In this document: positions 25,506 to 34,034 of the stretch, one piece after another
Layout of the letters: every line of letters starts with the position of its first letter
Position numbering within the stretch: position 1 is the first letter of the stretch
From: an uncultured Collinsella sp.
GTDB lineage: Bacteria > Actinomycetota > Coriobacteriia > Coriobacteriales > Coriobacteriaceae
Reading direction: 5' to 3'
DNA length: 64,000 nt
Assembly (NCBI GenBank): GCA_958421275.1
Contig: CATZLI010000010.1
Span: 7,613 to 71,612 of the forward strand
Notes under the pieces: generated by a model
What the model saw: only the letters and a program-made list of their open reading frames with translations
Told to the model about the DNA's origin: nothing
The model's database searches: none
Translations under genes and position numbers: made by a program

Positions 25506-26315
25506 CTAGCGGGCCTGCTTTACCTTGGCCGCTGCCTCGACAAACGACTTCCACAGGTTAAAGTCGGTCTCGAGCGTCTTCCACGTGTACTCAGGGTGCC
25601 ATTGCACGCCCAGGCAGAAAGGCTGGCCTTCGACTTCGATGCACTCGGGAACGCCGTCGGTTGCCTTGGCGACCAAGCGCGTGCTTTTACCCAGACGATC
25701 GACGCAGCAGTGATGTGCCGAGTTGGTCTGGATCAGCCTGTGCCCGCCAACCGCGCGCTCCAGAAGCGAGCCCGGCACGACCTCGACGGGATGTACAGGG
25801 TCGTTGAGCACGTGGGTATGGCGCCACTGCGTGCGCCCCTCGCGAGCGCCCAGGCTCGGTACGTCCATGCACAGGGTGCCGCCAGTGGCGACATTGAGCA
25901 ACTGCGTGCCGCGGCAGGTGGTAAAGAGCGGCTTTTTGGCACGGAGCACCTCGCCGACCAGCTTAAACTCAAAGCTATCGCGAATCTCGCAGCAGAGGGT
26001 GGGGTCGTAGGGTCGATCATCGCCCCAGCGCTTGGGGTTGACGTCCGGGCCGCCGGGAATGGCGATGCCGTCGGCGATATCGACGTAATGACGGATAACC
26101 TCAATGTCCTCGGTGATGGACATCTGCAGCGGCAGACCGCCGGCGGCAAGGATGGCATCGACAAAGACACTTGCGATCTCCTCGTTGGGGGAGAGCGTTT
26201 CGCTCAAAAACGGCTTCGCCTCTTCCCAGCGCGGCGCGACGAGGATGAGTGGGCGGTCGGCGGGGGCGACGTCGACGTGCGGGGTGTAGGACGATGAGGT
26301 GCGGGTTCCGATCAT
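25506..26315 (-). CDS. Gamma-glutamyl-gamma-aminobutyrate hydrolase family protein (class I glutamine amidotransferase-like)
   Basis: 269 residues. Seen: VAPRWEEAKPFLSETLSP, IPGGPDVNP, the nucleophile FTTCRGTQLLNVATGGTL with Cys134, TNSAHH, and the His/Glu pair in GVQWHPEYTW. This matches the PuuD/peptidase C26 family, which cleaves gamma-glutamyl amides of polyamine or GABA type; other members act on folate polyglutamate or unknown gamma-Glu compounds. It lies 87 bp downstream of the amino-acid ABC importer ATPase gene on the same strand, so the released glutamate or the imported substrate may link them (inference). The ATG 26315 has only a weak GAAAG site upstream. Confidence 0.85.
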   Translation of the reverse strand: MIGTRTSSSYTPHVDVAPADRPLILVAPRWEEAKPFLSETLSPNEEIASVFVDAILAAGGLPLQMSITEDIEVIRHYVDIADGIAIPGGPDVNPKRWGDDRPYDPTLCCEIRDSFEFKLVGEVLRAKKPLFTTCRGTQLLNVATGGTLCMDVPSLGAREGRTQWRHTHVLNDPVHPVEVVPGSLLERAVGGHRLIQTNSAHHCCVDRLGKSTRLVAKATDGVPECIEVEGQPFCLGVQWHPEYTWKTLETDFNLWKSFVEAAAKVKQAR

Positions 26316-26402
26316 GGTTGCGGCTTTCGAATCCGGGTGGACATGGCACAGGGGTGGCGCGGGGCAAACGTTACTGATGAATTTGCCCGCGTGGCAATTG
26401 GG

Positions 26403-27167
26403 TTAGTGGCCCTTGATGGAGTTGAGGAAGTCCTGGGCGCGCTTGGTCTGGGGATGGTCGAAGAACTCGTCGGGTGTGCCGGTTTCCACGATCTGGCCGT
26501 CGGCCATAAACACGACGCGATCGGCAACGCGGCGTGCGAAGTTCATCTCGTGCGTGATGACGATCATCGTCATGCCCTGCTGGGCTAGACGGACCATGAC
26601 CTCGAGCACCTCGTTGATCATCTCGGGGTCAAGGGCGCTCGTGGGCTCGTCAAAGAGCATGGCCTTGGGTTGCATGGCAAGCGAGCGGGCGATGGCTACG
26701 CGCTGCTGTTGGCCGCCCGAAAGCTGTGCGGGCACCTTATCGGCCTGCTCGGCAACGCCCACGCGGCCCAGCAGGTCCATGGCGCGCTCGCGGGCCTCGT
26801 CCTTGGAGACACCCAGTACGTCGACCGGTCCCAGCATGACGTTCTGCAGGACGGTCATATGTGCGAACAGGTTGAACTGCTGAAACACCATGCCCAGCTC
26901 GGCACGCATGCGGGCAAGATCCTTGCCTTCCTGCGGCAGGGGCTCGCCCTCGATGAGGATCTCGCCCGAGTCGATGGTTTCCAGACGGTTGATGGTGCGG
27001 CACATGGTCGACTTGCCCGAGCCCGAGGGTCCAATCACAACGACGACCTCGCCGCGGTCGACCGAGAGATTGATGTCGTTGAGGACGTGCAGATCGCCAT
27101 AGTGCTTATCGACGTGTCTGAGCTCGATCAGCGGCTGATTGCCGGTGGAAGAGGTGCTCTGTGCCAT
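26403..27167 (-). CDS. Polar amino acid ABC transporter, ATP-binding protein
   Basis: 254 residues, GlnQ/ArtP-like. Seen: Walker A VIGPSGSGKSTMCR, the Q-loop MVFQQFNLFAHMTVLQNVML, signature LSGGQQQRVAIARSLAM, Walker B AMLFDEPTSALDPEM and the switch VITHEMNFARRVADRVVFM (the polar amino-acid subclass carries exactly this ending). ATG 27167 follows AAGGAG at 10 bases. It is the last gene of the importer operon 29828-26403; the two permeases and the binding protein are upstream on the same strand. Confidence 0.94.
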   Translation of the reverse strand: MAQSTSSTGNQPLIELRHVDKHYGDLHVLNDINLSVDRGEVVVVIGPSGSGKSTMCRTINRLETIDSGEILIEGEPLPQEGKDLARMRAELGMVFQQFNLFAHMTVLQNVMLGPVDVLGVSKDEARERAMDLLGRVGVAEQADKVPAQLSGGQQQRVAIARSLAMQPKAMLFDEPTSALDPEMINEVLEVMVRLAQQGMTMIVITHEMNFARRVADRVVFMADGQIVETGTPDEFFDHPQTKRAQDFLNSIKGH

Positions 27168-27203
27168 GGTGCTCGGCTCCTTATGACTCGAAATGGTAAA
27201 GCG

Positions 27204-28037
27204 TTAGCGGATGATGGTCGCGCCGGTCTTGTGCGAAACATAGACAGCGGCCTTGTTGATCGCGACGTTGATGAGGATGTAGATGACCGCGATTACCAGG
27301 TAGACCGACACGAGGGCGTCGTAGTTGGTAATGAGCACGCGGGCGTTTTGCATGAGGTCGGGGTAGCTCACCACATAGGCGACGGTGGTGTCTTTGACTA
27401 CGACCACAAGCTGCGAAATCAACGACGGAATGATAAACCGAATAGCCTGCGGCAACACGATTTTAAAGGTGATTTTGGCCTTGGAGAGACCGAGCGCCTG
27501 GGCGGCCTCGACCTGGCCGCGCGGCACGGCATTGACGCCGGCGCGGAAAATCTCGGCCAGCACGCCGGCTGCAGCGAGCGCGACGGGAAGCGTGAGCATC
27601 CAAAACGACGGCAGCGAGATCTTGTACTGGGGCAGCACCAAAAAGAAGAAGTAGATAAACAGCAGGCTCGGCACACCGCGGAAGAAATCGGTGAGCACAC
27701 GGCAAACCAGCTGGAGCGGCTTAATGTCGCTGGTGCGGCCGAGCATAAGGGCTAGGCCCAGCACCAGCGCGATGGCGCCAGCGGTGAGTGCGACTTTAAC
27801 GGTGCCCTCAAAGCCGGCAAGCAAGAACTTCCAGGTGGTGAGGTGCGTAAAGAAATACCAATAGTGGACCGAAAGCTGGCCGGTCACATAAAAGCGCTGC
27901 AGTACCAGGGCGACGAGCACGGCGACGGCAACGAGCGAGATAGCGGTGCCGATGCGAATCTTGGCGCGCATCTTGGGGCCGGGAGCCTCGTAGAGCGCAT
28001 CGCGCATGGTAAGTGCAGGGGAGGAATGCTTGCTCAT
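27204..28037 (-). CDS. Polar amino acid ABC transporter, permease (GluD-like)
   Basis: 277 residues with an N-terminal cytoplasmic segment, a first membrane helix at about 29-48 and the HisM/GlnP-type transporter core. Seen: the EAA-type coupling segment GQVEAAQALGLSKAKITFKIVLPQAIRFIIPSLISQ (read in parts), which docks the ATPase. It is longer at the N-terminus than its partner, as in GluD of actinobacterial glutamate importers. Its start ATG overlaps the stop of the preceding permease gene by four bases (ATGA), so translation is coupled. Confidence 0.9.
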   Translation of the reverse strand: MSKHSSPALTMRDALYEAPGPKMRAKIRIGTAISLVAVAVLVALVLQRFYVTGQLSVHYWYFFTHLTTWKFLLAGFEGTVKVALTAGAIALVLGLALMLGRTSDIKPLQLVCRVLTDFFRGVPSLLFIYFFFLVLPQYKISLPSFWMLTLPVALAAAGVLAEIFRAGVNAVPRGQVEAAQALGLSKAKITFKIVLPQAIRFIIPSLISQLVVVVKDTTVAYVVSYPDLMQNARVLITNYDALVSVYLVIAVIYILINVAINKAAVYVSHKTGATIIR

Positions 28038-28693
28038 CGGAGGATCCTCACCTTCTTATCGATGTAGTTGCCAATGTGGCTCACCACAAAGGTCGTGCCC
28101 AGGTAGCCGAGCGCCGAGATAAAGAACGCGGCGACGCCGCCAAGTGAGCGCGTGTTGATATAGCTCACCACGCCGGTGAGCTCCTGCGGTTTAAGCGGCA
28201 CCTGGCTGCCGAGCGCGGTGGTGAGCATGACGGCGATAAAGAGGTTCGTCATGGGCAGCACGCTCGAGCGCAGCGCCTGCGGAATCACGATCTTGGCGAG
28301 GATACGGCTGAAGCTCATGCCCAGCGAGCGGGCGGCTTCCACCTGGCCGACGCCGACGGTGTTGATGCCGCTCATAAAGTTCTCGGAGCCAAAGGCCGAG
28401 CCCAAAAGGACCGTGGCGACGATAACGCAGGTGCGGTAGGGCAGGACGACCTTAAGCGGCGGCAGTGCATAGACGACGATGATGAGCAGCGCGATGCCGG
28501 GGATGTTACGGAAGACCTGGACATACAGGTCGCCAAAGACGCGCGGCGGCTTGAGCGGCGACACGCGCATCACAGTGACGGCGACGGCCAGCACCATGGC
28601 GATGGCAAACGACTCAAGCGTCATGCCCCAGGTTGCTAGCAGCGCGTCGATATAGTTCTGGCCATAGAGCGACCAGAGCTCGGAGAGACTCAT
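28034..28693 (-). CDS. Polar amino acid ABC transporter, permease (GluC-like)
   Basis: 219 residues, about five membrane helices. Seen: GTVGVGQVEAARSLG-type EAA loop (GVGQVEAARSLGMSFSRI) and FRNIPGIALLIIVVYALPP near the first half, typical of the HisM/GlnP family (R-N-x-P segment). The ATG at 28693 has GGGAGG upstream. It pairs with the GluD-like permease downstream through a four-base overlap; the two probably form a heterodimer. A 139-bp gap with a small GC hairpin (near 28720-28746, GGGGCT/AGCCCC) separates it from the binding-protein gene, a usual place for differential expression. Confidence 0.9.
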   Translation of the reverse strand: MSLSELWSLYGQNYIDALLATWGMTLESFAIAMVLAVAVTVMRVSPLKPPRVFGDLYVQVFRNIPGIALLIIVVYALPPLKVVLPYRTCVIVATVLLGSAFGSENFMSGINTVGVGQVEAARSLGMSFSRILAKIVIPQALRSSVLPMTNLFIAVMLTTALGSQVPLKPQELTGVVSYINTRSLGGVAAFFISALGYLGTTFVVSHIGNYIDKKVRILR

Positions 28694-28832
28694 GCGGACC
28701 TCCCGCCGATAAGGAAAGGGGCTCCCGTGTGTACGGAAGCCCCGACAACTCAGTGAGGAAACAGTTTAGCGCAATAAAGCGAATCGTGCGTTTCCGTATG
28801 GTTTCGCAGCGGCTGATGCCCAGCTTGCGAGC

Positions 28833-29828
28833 TTAGGCGCCGACCTCGGGGGGCTCGGGAACATTGGTGTCGCCCGTGCGGTCGCCGATGCAGATCTGCC
28901 ACAGCTCAGTCCAGGTGCCGTCGTCCTCGATCTTCTTAAGGAAGTCGTTGACAAAGGCAACGCCGTCGGAATCGAGCGGCAGACCGATGCCATAAGGCTC
29001 CTTGCTGCCGAAGGGCTTGCCGGCGATCTTGTACTTACCGGGCTCGCGGACCAGGGCGCTCTGCTGCATGTTGTTATCGATGACGTAGGCGTCAACGCGG
29101 CCCTGCTGGAGTGCCTGGCGGGCCTCCTCGTCGGTCTTGAACTCCTGCTGGCTGGCCTTGGGGGCGAACTCCTCCAGGATGGCGGGGCCGTTGGAGCCGG
29201 ACTGGACGGCGACGTTCTTGTCGGCCAGGTCGTCGACGCTCTTGATGTCGTCGTTATCGGCGAGCACCAGGATAGCCTGCTGGGTGTAGTAGTAGGGACC
29301 GGCAAAGGAGACGAGCTTCTTGCGCTCGTCAGTGATGGTGTAGGTGGCAAAGACAGCGTCGACCTGGCCGTTCTGCAGGACGGACTCACGCGTGTCCGAG
29401 GTCACCTGGGTGATCTCGACCTTGTTCTCACCCAGAATGTAGTTGGACAGGAGCTGTGCGATACCGGCATCGAAGCCGCGGGTCTGACCGTCTTTCTCGT
29501 TGAGGAGGGAGAAGAGCGTGGAGGTCTGAACGCCACCGATCTTAAAGACGCCGGCGTCCTTGACGGCCGTCGCCCAGGTGCTGGCGGCGATGGCGTCGTT
29601 ATCGGCTTTGGGACCGTTGCCGACGAGCTTGTCGAATGCCTTAGCGTCGAGCGTGGTGGAAGCCTCGGTATCATTGGAGCTCTTGGAGGAGCCGGCGGCG
29701 GAACCCTTGTCGGCCTCGGCGCTGGTGTCGGAGCAGCCGGCAAGACCAAGGCCGGCGACGGTTGCGAAGGTGGCGGCAACGAAGCCGCGGCGGTCGAGAA
29801 CGACCTGCTGGGAGAGGTTCTTGCTCAT
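28833..29828 (-). CDS. Amino acid ABC transporter substrate-binding lipoprotein, with Tat-like signal
   Basis: 331 residues, SBP family 3. The N-terminus reads LDRRGFVAATFATVAGLGLAGC: a twin-arginine-like RRGFV followed by a hydrophobic segment and the lipobox LAGC (lipidated Cys33). After a Ser/Ala-rich linker, the periplasmic-binding fold shows FKIGGVQTSTLFSL, RGFDAGIAQLL, VDAVFATYTITDERKKLVSFAGPYY and YGIGLPLDSDGVAFV, close to GluB-type glutamate/glutamine receptors. GAAAGGTGTTCTCCC precedes ATG 29828. It is the first gene of the importer operon. Glutamate is the likely ligand by resemblance only; other polar amino acids are possible. Confidence 0.9.
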   Translation of the reverse strand: MSKNLSQQVVLDRRGFVAATFATVAGLGLAGCSDTSAEADKGSAAGSSKSSNDTEASTTLDAKAFDKLVGNGPKADNDAIAASTWATAVKDAGVFKIGGVQTSTLFSLLNEKDGQTRGFDAGIAQLLSNYILGENKVEITQVTSDTRESVLQNGQVDAVFATYTITDERKKLVSFAGPYYYTQQAILVLADNDDIKSVDDLADKNVAVQSGSNGPAILEEFAPKASQQEFKTDEEARQALQQGRVDAYVIDNNMQQSALVREPGKYKIAGKPFGSKEPYGIGLPLDSDGVAFVNDFLKKIEDDGTWTELWQICIGDRTGDTNVPEPPEVGA

Positions 29829-29945
29829 GGGAGAACACCTTTCTCAATAAAATCCCTAGCGGTTGAGTAGAGTTATACCCTATCCCGCTCAAATGGGTCA
29901 ACACGAAATAACTCAGAAACATACTTACCTTATGGGTTATTCTAC

Positions 29946-29979
29946 CTACCAAAAAGGGACAGGCACCTTTGTGGCGGTT
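29946..29979 (+). repeat. Hybrid GGGACAGG-core element
   Basis: CTACCAAAAAGGGACAGG joins GCACCTTTGTGGCGG. The left half is that of the CCTRCCAAAA family and the right half that of the CCACAAAGG family (51499-51530), so the two sides cannot pair fully. This looks like recombination between element types at the shared core. Confidence 0.75.
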
Positions 29980-30012
29980 CTTGCAGATGTGGTGGCCTGT
30001 CTCGCTGCTTTG

Positions 30013-30147
30013 TCTCAATCTGTAACATCTGCAGCCGTTTTTGCCGAGTAACTGTTACAGATCGAGATTTTCTCTTCAGGGGAATTCGAATGTCTCGATC
30101 TGTAACAGTTAGACGGGAATTCAGGCCATAGATGTTACAGATTGAGA
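30013..30147. repeat. Four-arm nested inverted repeat upstream of the amino-acid importer
   Basis: Outer arms TCTCAATCTGTAACATCT (30013-30030) and 30130-30147 pair perfectly. Inner arms AACTGTTACAGATCGAGA (30050-30067) and 30093-30110 also pair perfectly. All four are variants of TCTCRATCTGTAACA, arranged as head-to-tail inverted pairs. The 376-bp gap 29829-30204 holds this, the hybrid element at 29946 and the dxs terminator, and no gene. Confidence 0.85.
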
Positions 30148-30165
30148 TAATCGCGTCGCGAAAAT

Positions 30166-30204
30166 AAAAACCTCCGCAGGGATGCTTTCCTTGCGGAGGT
30201 TTTC
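30166..30204 (-). terminator. Intrinsic terminator of dxs
   Basis: AAAACCTCCGCA (30167-30178) pairs with TGCGGAGGTTTT (30192-30203); on the minus strand the stem is followed by TTTTATTTT. It begins directly at the dxs stop. Confidence 0.8.
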
Positions 30205-31986
30205 TTACTCGTTGAGTAGCCTTACGGCTTCGGCGGCCATGTTCTCGACCGTCATGCCGTTCTGCGCGAGCAGTTCGTTGGGATCGTAGCGGTCGGGAAA
30301 GCCCTTGGCGATGCCAAAGGTGCGCGTGCGCAACGGCGTGCATGCCAGATAGCATGCCACGCGCTCGCCCCAGCCGCCGTCCAAGATGCCGTCCTCGAGG
30401 GTGACGACGACGCGATGCTCGGCGGCAAGACTGTCGAGGAACTCGCGGTCGAGCTCGGTTGCAAAGCGCGGGTTGACGAGCGTGGCCTCGATGCCGTACT
30501 CGGCAGTCAGACGGTTTGCCACGCGCTCACCCAGCTCAAAGAAATCGCCAAGCGCGAGCACGGCAACGTCGCGGCCCTGACGCACCACGTTGTAGCGAAC
30601 GGCGCTGTAGTCGGTGTCTTCGGTGGGCGCAAGGTCGGGGCGGCTTACCAGACCGATGCCCGGTACGCGGATTGCCACGGGATGCTCGCGGTGGTCGAGC
30701 GACCAGCTCAGCATGGACAGATATTCCTCCATGCAGGCCGGCGCCAAGTAGTGCATGTTGGGAAGACCGCCCAGCATGGAAATATCAAAGAACGAAAGGT
30801 GCGTCTCGGACGTGGTGCCAAAGATCGACGCACCAAACACCAAAATGGTTGCCGGGGCGTCGTTGAGGCACAGGTCGTGCCACAGCTCGTCGTAGGCGCG
30901 CTGCAAAAACGTGCCGTACACACCAAAGACTGGCTTGGCGCCCGAGCGAGCAAGCGCGGTGGCAAAGGTCACGGCGTGCTCCTCGGCAATGCCCACATCG
31001 ACGAACTGTTTGCCGGCGGCAGCGCGAAGCTCGGGCGTAAAACCCATGATGTAGGGCGTGGCGGCCGTGATGCCCACGACCTGCGGATCGCGCTCGATGG
31101 CGGCACTGAGCGCCTCGCCCGTAATGTCGGCATAGGTGCGCGGCGCAGGCTCGCTCGGATGGCCCGGGCAGAGCTTGCGCCCGGTCGCCATGTCAAACGG
31201 ACCCACGTGGTGCCAGCGCTCGGGGTCGCTTTGGGCTGGCTCAAAGCCCTTGCCCTTGGCGGTGGAGACGTGCAGCACGATGGGATGATCGATATTGCGC
31301 AGTTCCTGCAGCGCGTCGACGAGGGCCAACACATCGTTACCGGCGTCCAGATAGCGGTAGTCGAGCCCCATCGCGCGGAAAACGTTGCGCTCGCAGGTGC
31401 CGTTGCTGGCGCGCAGCTCGGCCAGATTGCGATACAGGCCGCCATGGTTCTCGGCAATGGACTGGTCGTTATCGTTGACGATGATGATCAGGTTGCTATC
31501 GAGTTCGGCGGCATTGTTAAAGCCCTCAAACGCCAGGCCGCCCGAAAGCGAGCCGTCGCCAATGATGGTGATGACGTTGTACGCATCGCCCGCCAGGTCG
31601 CGAGCGTGCGCTAGGCCGCAGCCCAGGCTCACCGAGGTCGAGGTGTGACCCATGGCGAACAGGTCGTGCTCGGACTCGTCGGGATTGGCAAAGCCAGAGG
31701 CCTCGCCGTAGCGTGCCGGGTCGATATAAGTGTACGCGCGCCCGGTCAGCGCCTTATGGGCGTAGGTCTGGTGCGAAACGTCAAAGACAATTTTGTCGAT
31801 GGGGGAGTTAAACACGCGATGAAGCGCAACCGTAAGCTCAACGACGCCCAGGTTGGGGGCAACGTGCCCGCCGACGGCGGCGGAGCTTTCGAGGATGGCG
31901 TGGCGAATCTCGTCGCAGAGCTGCGGGAGCTCGGCACGATTAAGAGCCTTGACGTCCTCGGGCGTTGTCGTTTGCGTAAGCAGCAT
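30205..31986 (-). CDS. dxs: 1-deoxy-D-xylulose-5-phosphate synthase, short atypical form
   Basis: A thiamine-diphosphate enzyme joining pyruvate and glyceraldehyde 3-phosphate, the entry to the MEP isoprenoid pathway and to thiamine and pyridoxal synthesis. 593 residues against 620-640 in typical Dxs. Seen: GGHVAPNLGVVELTVALH, DVSHQTYAHK, GHTSTSVSLGCGLA, the ThDP motif GDGSLSGG...NDNDQSIAENHGG and the catalytic glutamate in VGIAEEHAVTFA. The usual DRAG-x-DG-THHG block is replaced by GASIFGTTSETHLSFFDI, as in the short clostridial-type proteins carrying the Dxs label. Synthase activity is therefore probable but not certain. A GGAG lies 12 bases before ATG 31986. Confidence 0.85.
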   Translation of the reverse strand: MLLTQTTTPEDVKALNRAELPQLCDEIRHAILESSAAVGGHVAPNLGVVELTVALHRVFNSPIDKIVFDVSHQTYAHKALTGRAYTYIDPARYGEASGFANPDESEHDLFAMGHTSTSVSLGCGLAHARDLAGDAYNVITIIGDGSLSGGLAFEGFNNAAELDSNLIIIVNDNDQSIAENHGGLYRNLAELRASNGTCERNVFRAMGLDYRYLDAGNDVLALVDALQELRNIDHPIVLHVSTAKGKGFEPAQSDPERWHHVGPFDMATGRKLCPGHPSEPAPRTYADITGEALSAAIERDPQVVGITAATPYIMGFTPELRAAAGKQFVDVGIAEEHAVTFATALARSGAKPVFGVYGTFLQRAYDELWHDLCLNDAPATILVFGASIFGTTSETHLSFFDISMLGGLPNMHYLAPACMEEYLSMLSWSLDHREHPVAIRVPGIGLVSRPDLAPTEDTDYSAVRYNVVRQGRDVAVLALGDFFELGERVANRLTAEYGIEATLVNPRFATELDREFLDSLAAEHRVVVTLEDGILDGGWGERVACYLACTPLRTRTFGIAKGFPDRYDPNELLAQNGMTVENMAAEAVRLLNE

Positions 31987-32214
31987 CGTTGTGGGTTACT
32001 CCATGCGAATCGAGCGCCGGCGCTCCCTCGGCCGACACAATTGCACAAGACAGTCTCGCACATTTTGGCGTTTGATATGTGACGGCGGCGCGGTAATTCG
32101 CCAACTGGTGGGGCAAAACGTTTTGTCCGATGCCATACTGATGTGTTCCATGATGTTTTTATCGATCGTGCACAGGCTGTGGCTTGCCGCCGTGAGCCGC
32201 TGGAGGGAGGCAGC

Positions 32215-32751
32215 ATGTCCGATGCCGTTCGTGCCGAGAAAATCGCGCGCGAAGTAGACCATGCTGCCCGTCAACTGGCACAGGCGGGCCGTCTGGACCT
32301 GACGCGCGAGTTTATCCAGCATGGCGACGTGACGGTCTATGCGCATGTGACTTCGGTAGCGCGGGCGAGCCTGTCCTTTGCCGAGCGCCTGGGCCGCGTC
32401 GGTGTTTCGGTCGACCGTGCCTCGCTGCTGCGCGGAGCCCTGTTACACGATTACTTTCTCTACGATTGGCACGACCCAGACCCGAGCCATCGACTGCACG
32501 GATTCCGGCATCCATTTTTTGCTCTGGCGCGTGCCGAGGAAGATTTTGATCTGACGCCGCGCGAGCGGAATATTATCGTGCGCCATATGTTTCCGCTGGT
32601 GCCGGTGCCGCCGACGTGTCGTGAGGCATGGATTGTGTGCCTGGCGGATAAATGGTGCGCTCTGCGCGAGACGATCGCCGGCCGTCTGCCGCGCAAGGAC
32701 GAGGCAGACGATGGCGTGAGCGGCGAATCGAGCGAAAAGAGGAGAGGGTAG
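32215..32751 (+). CDS. HD-domain phosphohydrolase family protein
   Basis: 178 residues. Seen: ARASLSFAERLG, RGALLHDYFLYDWH carrying the HD pair, FRHPFFALARAEEDFDLTPRERNIIVRHMFPLVPVPPTCREAWIVCLADKWCA (read in parts), the full HD metal-site series with the final D of LADK. Relatives are small HD hydrolases of Firmicutes and Actinobacteria with unknown nucleotide substrates. The ATG 32215 follows GGAGGGAGGCAGC; an earlier ATG at 32143 lacks a site. It is divergent from dxs and only 3 bp upstream of the next gene, with which it forms an operon. Confidence 0.85.
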   Translation: MSDAVRAEKIAREVDHAARQLAQAGRLDLTREFIQHGDVTVYAHVTSVARASLSFAERLGRVGVSVDRASLLRGALLHDYFLYDWHDPDPSHRLHGFRHPFFALARAEEDFDLTPRERNIIVRHMFPLVPVPPTCREAWIVCLADKWCALRETIAGRLPRKDEADDGVSGESSEKRRG

Positions 32752-32754
32752 ACG

Positions 32755-33774
32755 GTGGGGACCGCGATTGATATGGCGTTTGGCAGCGCGACGCTTGCCG
32801 CCTGCCCACTCTCGGCACTGGTGCTCTCGTTTGCCTTTTACGGGTTTTGCGGTTGGGCATGGGAGTCGACAGTATGCGCCATGCTCAATCACGGACGATT
32901 TGCCAACAGTGGCTTTTTGCTGGGGCCGTGTTGTCCTATCTATGGTGTGGGCGGCATTGCCTGCTGGCTGCTGTTGCGCGGGATTCCGGATGCCTCGAGC
33001 CAGTTTGTCGCTGCAGCGCTCGTATGCAGCGTGATTGAGTACAGCGTAGGCGTGCTGTTGGAAAAAACAACGGGCGCTCGCTTTTGGGACTATTCGCATC
33101 TGCCGTTTAACCTGCACGGACGTATCTGTCTGTACTGGGCCTGCGCGTTTGGCCTGGGTGCGTTGTGCATTTGCCGTTTAGTGGAGCCGGCATTGCTGGG
33201 GCTGCTTGGCCATCTGCCGGTGCTGATTGTGCGGTTGTCCGCCTTTATCGTCGCGGTCGCGATGATGGTCGACGCGTTGTGCTCATTGGCGAGCTGGCGG
33301 CGTCTGTCTGATCAGCTGGAGCGCGTCCGGGCCGACCTTGCCGACCGCATCAACGAGTCGCTTGCCGACGCGTCCGACTCAATGCTCGAGCGCATTCCCG
33401 ATTCTACGATTGACTCGGTGGCACAGACGCACATCCGTAGCCGTGCCGTTAACGCGTGGCTGGCCGAGCTGGGTGACGCCGCGCTCGATGCCCTGCGCGA
33501 GAAGGCTTCGATGCCGACGTTTATCGCGGATGGTGCTCGCGGCCTGGCGCTTGCCGCCCGCCGCGTGGCCGATGCCGCGCCGAACATGCCGCGTCCGTCG
33601 CTCAGTCGTCGCCTTGCCGGCAAGCGCATGAGCCGTCCGGTGCCAAGCGTGTCGCTCAGCCGACGCGACCTGCGCTTCTTCAATGCCTTCCCGCGTCTGC
33701 GCATCAATCGCTACGAAGGTGTCATTCGAGCAACTAATCTCCGCGACCGCGCCCACGAGCTGTTTCGGCGCTAG
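32755..33774 (+). CDS. CmpB-type ABC-transporter-permease-like membrane protein
   Basis: 339 residues. The first 180 residues are the membrane domain: LSFAFYGFCGWAWESTVCAM, GRFANSGFLLGPCCPIYGVGG, IEYSVGVLLEKTTGARFWDYSHLPFNLHGRICLYW (in parts), matching the family named putative ABC transporter type (CmpB, PF06541). The rest is a cytosolic helical tail rich in Asp/Arg/Ala, longer than in most relatives. No ATPase partner is nearby, so 'ABC' is only a family name. The start is GTG 32755 after GAGAGGGTAGACG; ATG 32770 is possible. It is coupled to the HD gene upstream. Confidence 0.78.
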   Translation: MGTAIDMAFGSATLAACPLSALVLSFAFYGFCGWAWESTVCAMLNHGRFANSGFLLGPCCPIYGVGGIACWLLLRGIPDASSQFVAAALVCSVIEYSVGVLLEKTTGARFWDYSHLPFNLHGRICLYWACAFGLGALCICRLVEPALLGLLGHLPVLIVRLSAFIVAVAMMVDALCSLASWRRLSDQLERVRADLADRINESLADASDSMLERIPDSTIDSVAQTHIRSRAVNAWLAELGDAALDALREKASMPTFIADGARGLALAARRVADAAPNMPRPSLSRRLAGKRMSRPVPSVSLSRRDLRFFNAFPRLRINRYEGVIRATNLRDRAHELFRR

Positions 33775-33978
33775 CCGGGACGGGCGCGCTCGCGGCTTCC
33801 TTGCTCGCGTATTTCCCGTTGGTTTCGCGCCCGTTGCCGCGCCGTTTCCAAGATTGCGGTGCCGTTGGAGACGGCAAGAGTTGGGTCGAGCCGGTCGAGG
33901 AGGTTATCCGCATCCGCGCCGGCGAACATGGCCCCTCTGCGGTGTAGGACAATCTTTCGCCTGACGGGCGTGCCTCTC

Positions 33979-34006
33979 TTGGGATGCGCCCGTTCTCGTC
34001 TACAAT
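33979..34006 (+). promoter_or_regulatory. Promoter of the HAD phosphatase gene
   Basis: TTGGGA (33979-33984), a 16-bp spacer and TACAAT (34001-34006), 28 bp before the ATG, with GAAGGAGAGG as ribosome binding site between. The upstream stretch 33775-33978 shows no gene or repeat. Confidence 0.5.
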
Positions 34007-34034
34007 ATCGTGCAGACGAAGGAGAGGCGTATCC

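Noticed and set aside
33775..34034. A possible gene remnant upstream of the HAD gene (short frames reading VGDGKSWVEPVEEVIRIRAG)
   Set aside because: No frame is longer than about 30 codons with a recognisable pattern, and a promoter occupies the right end.
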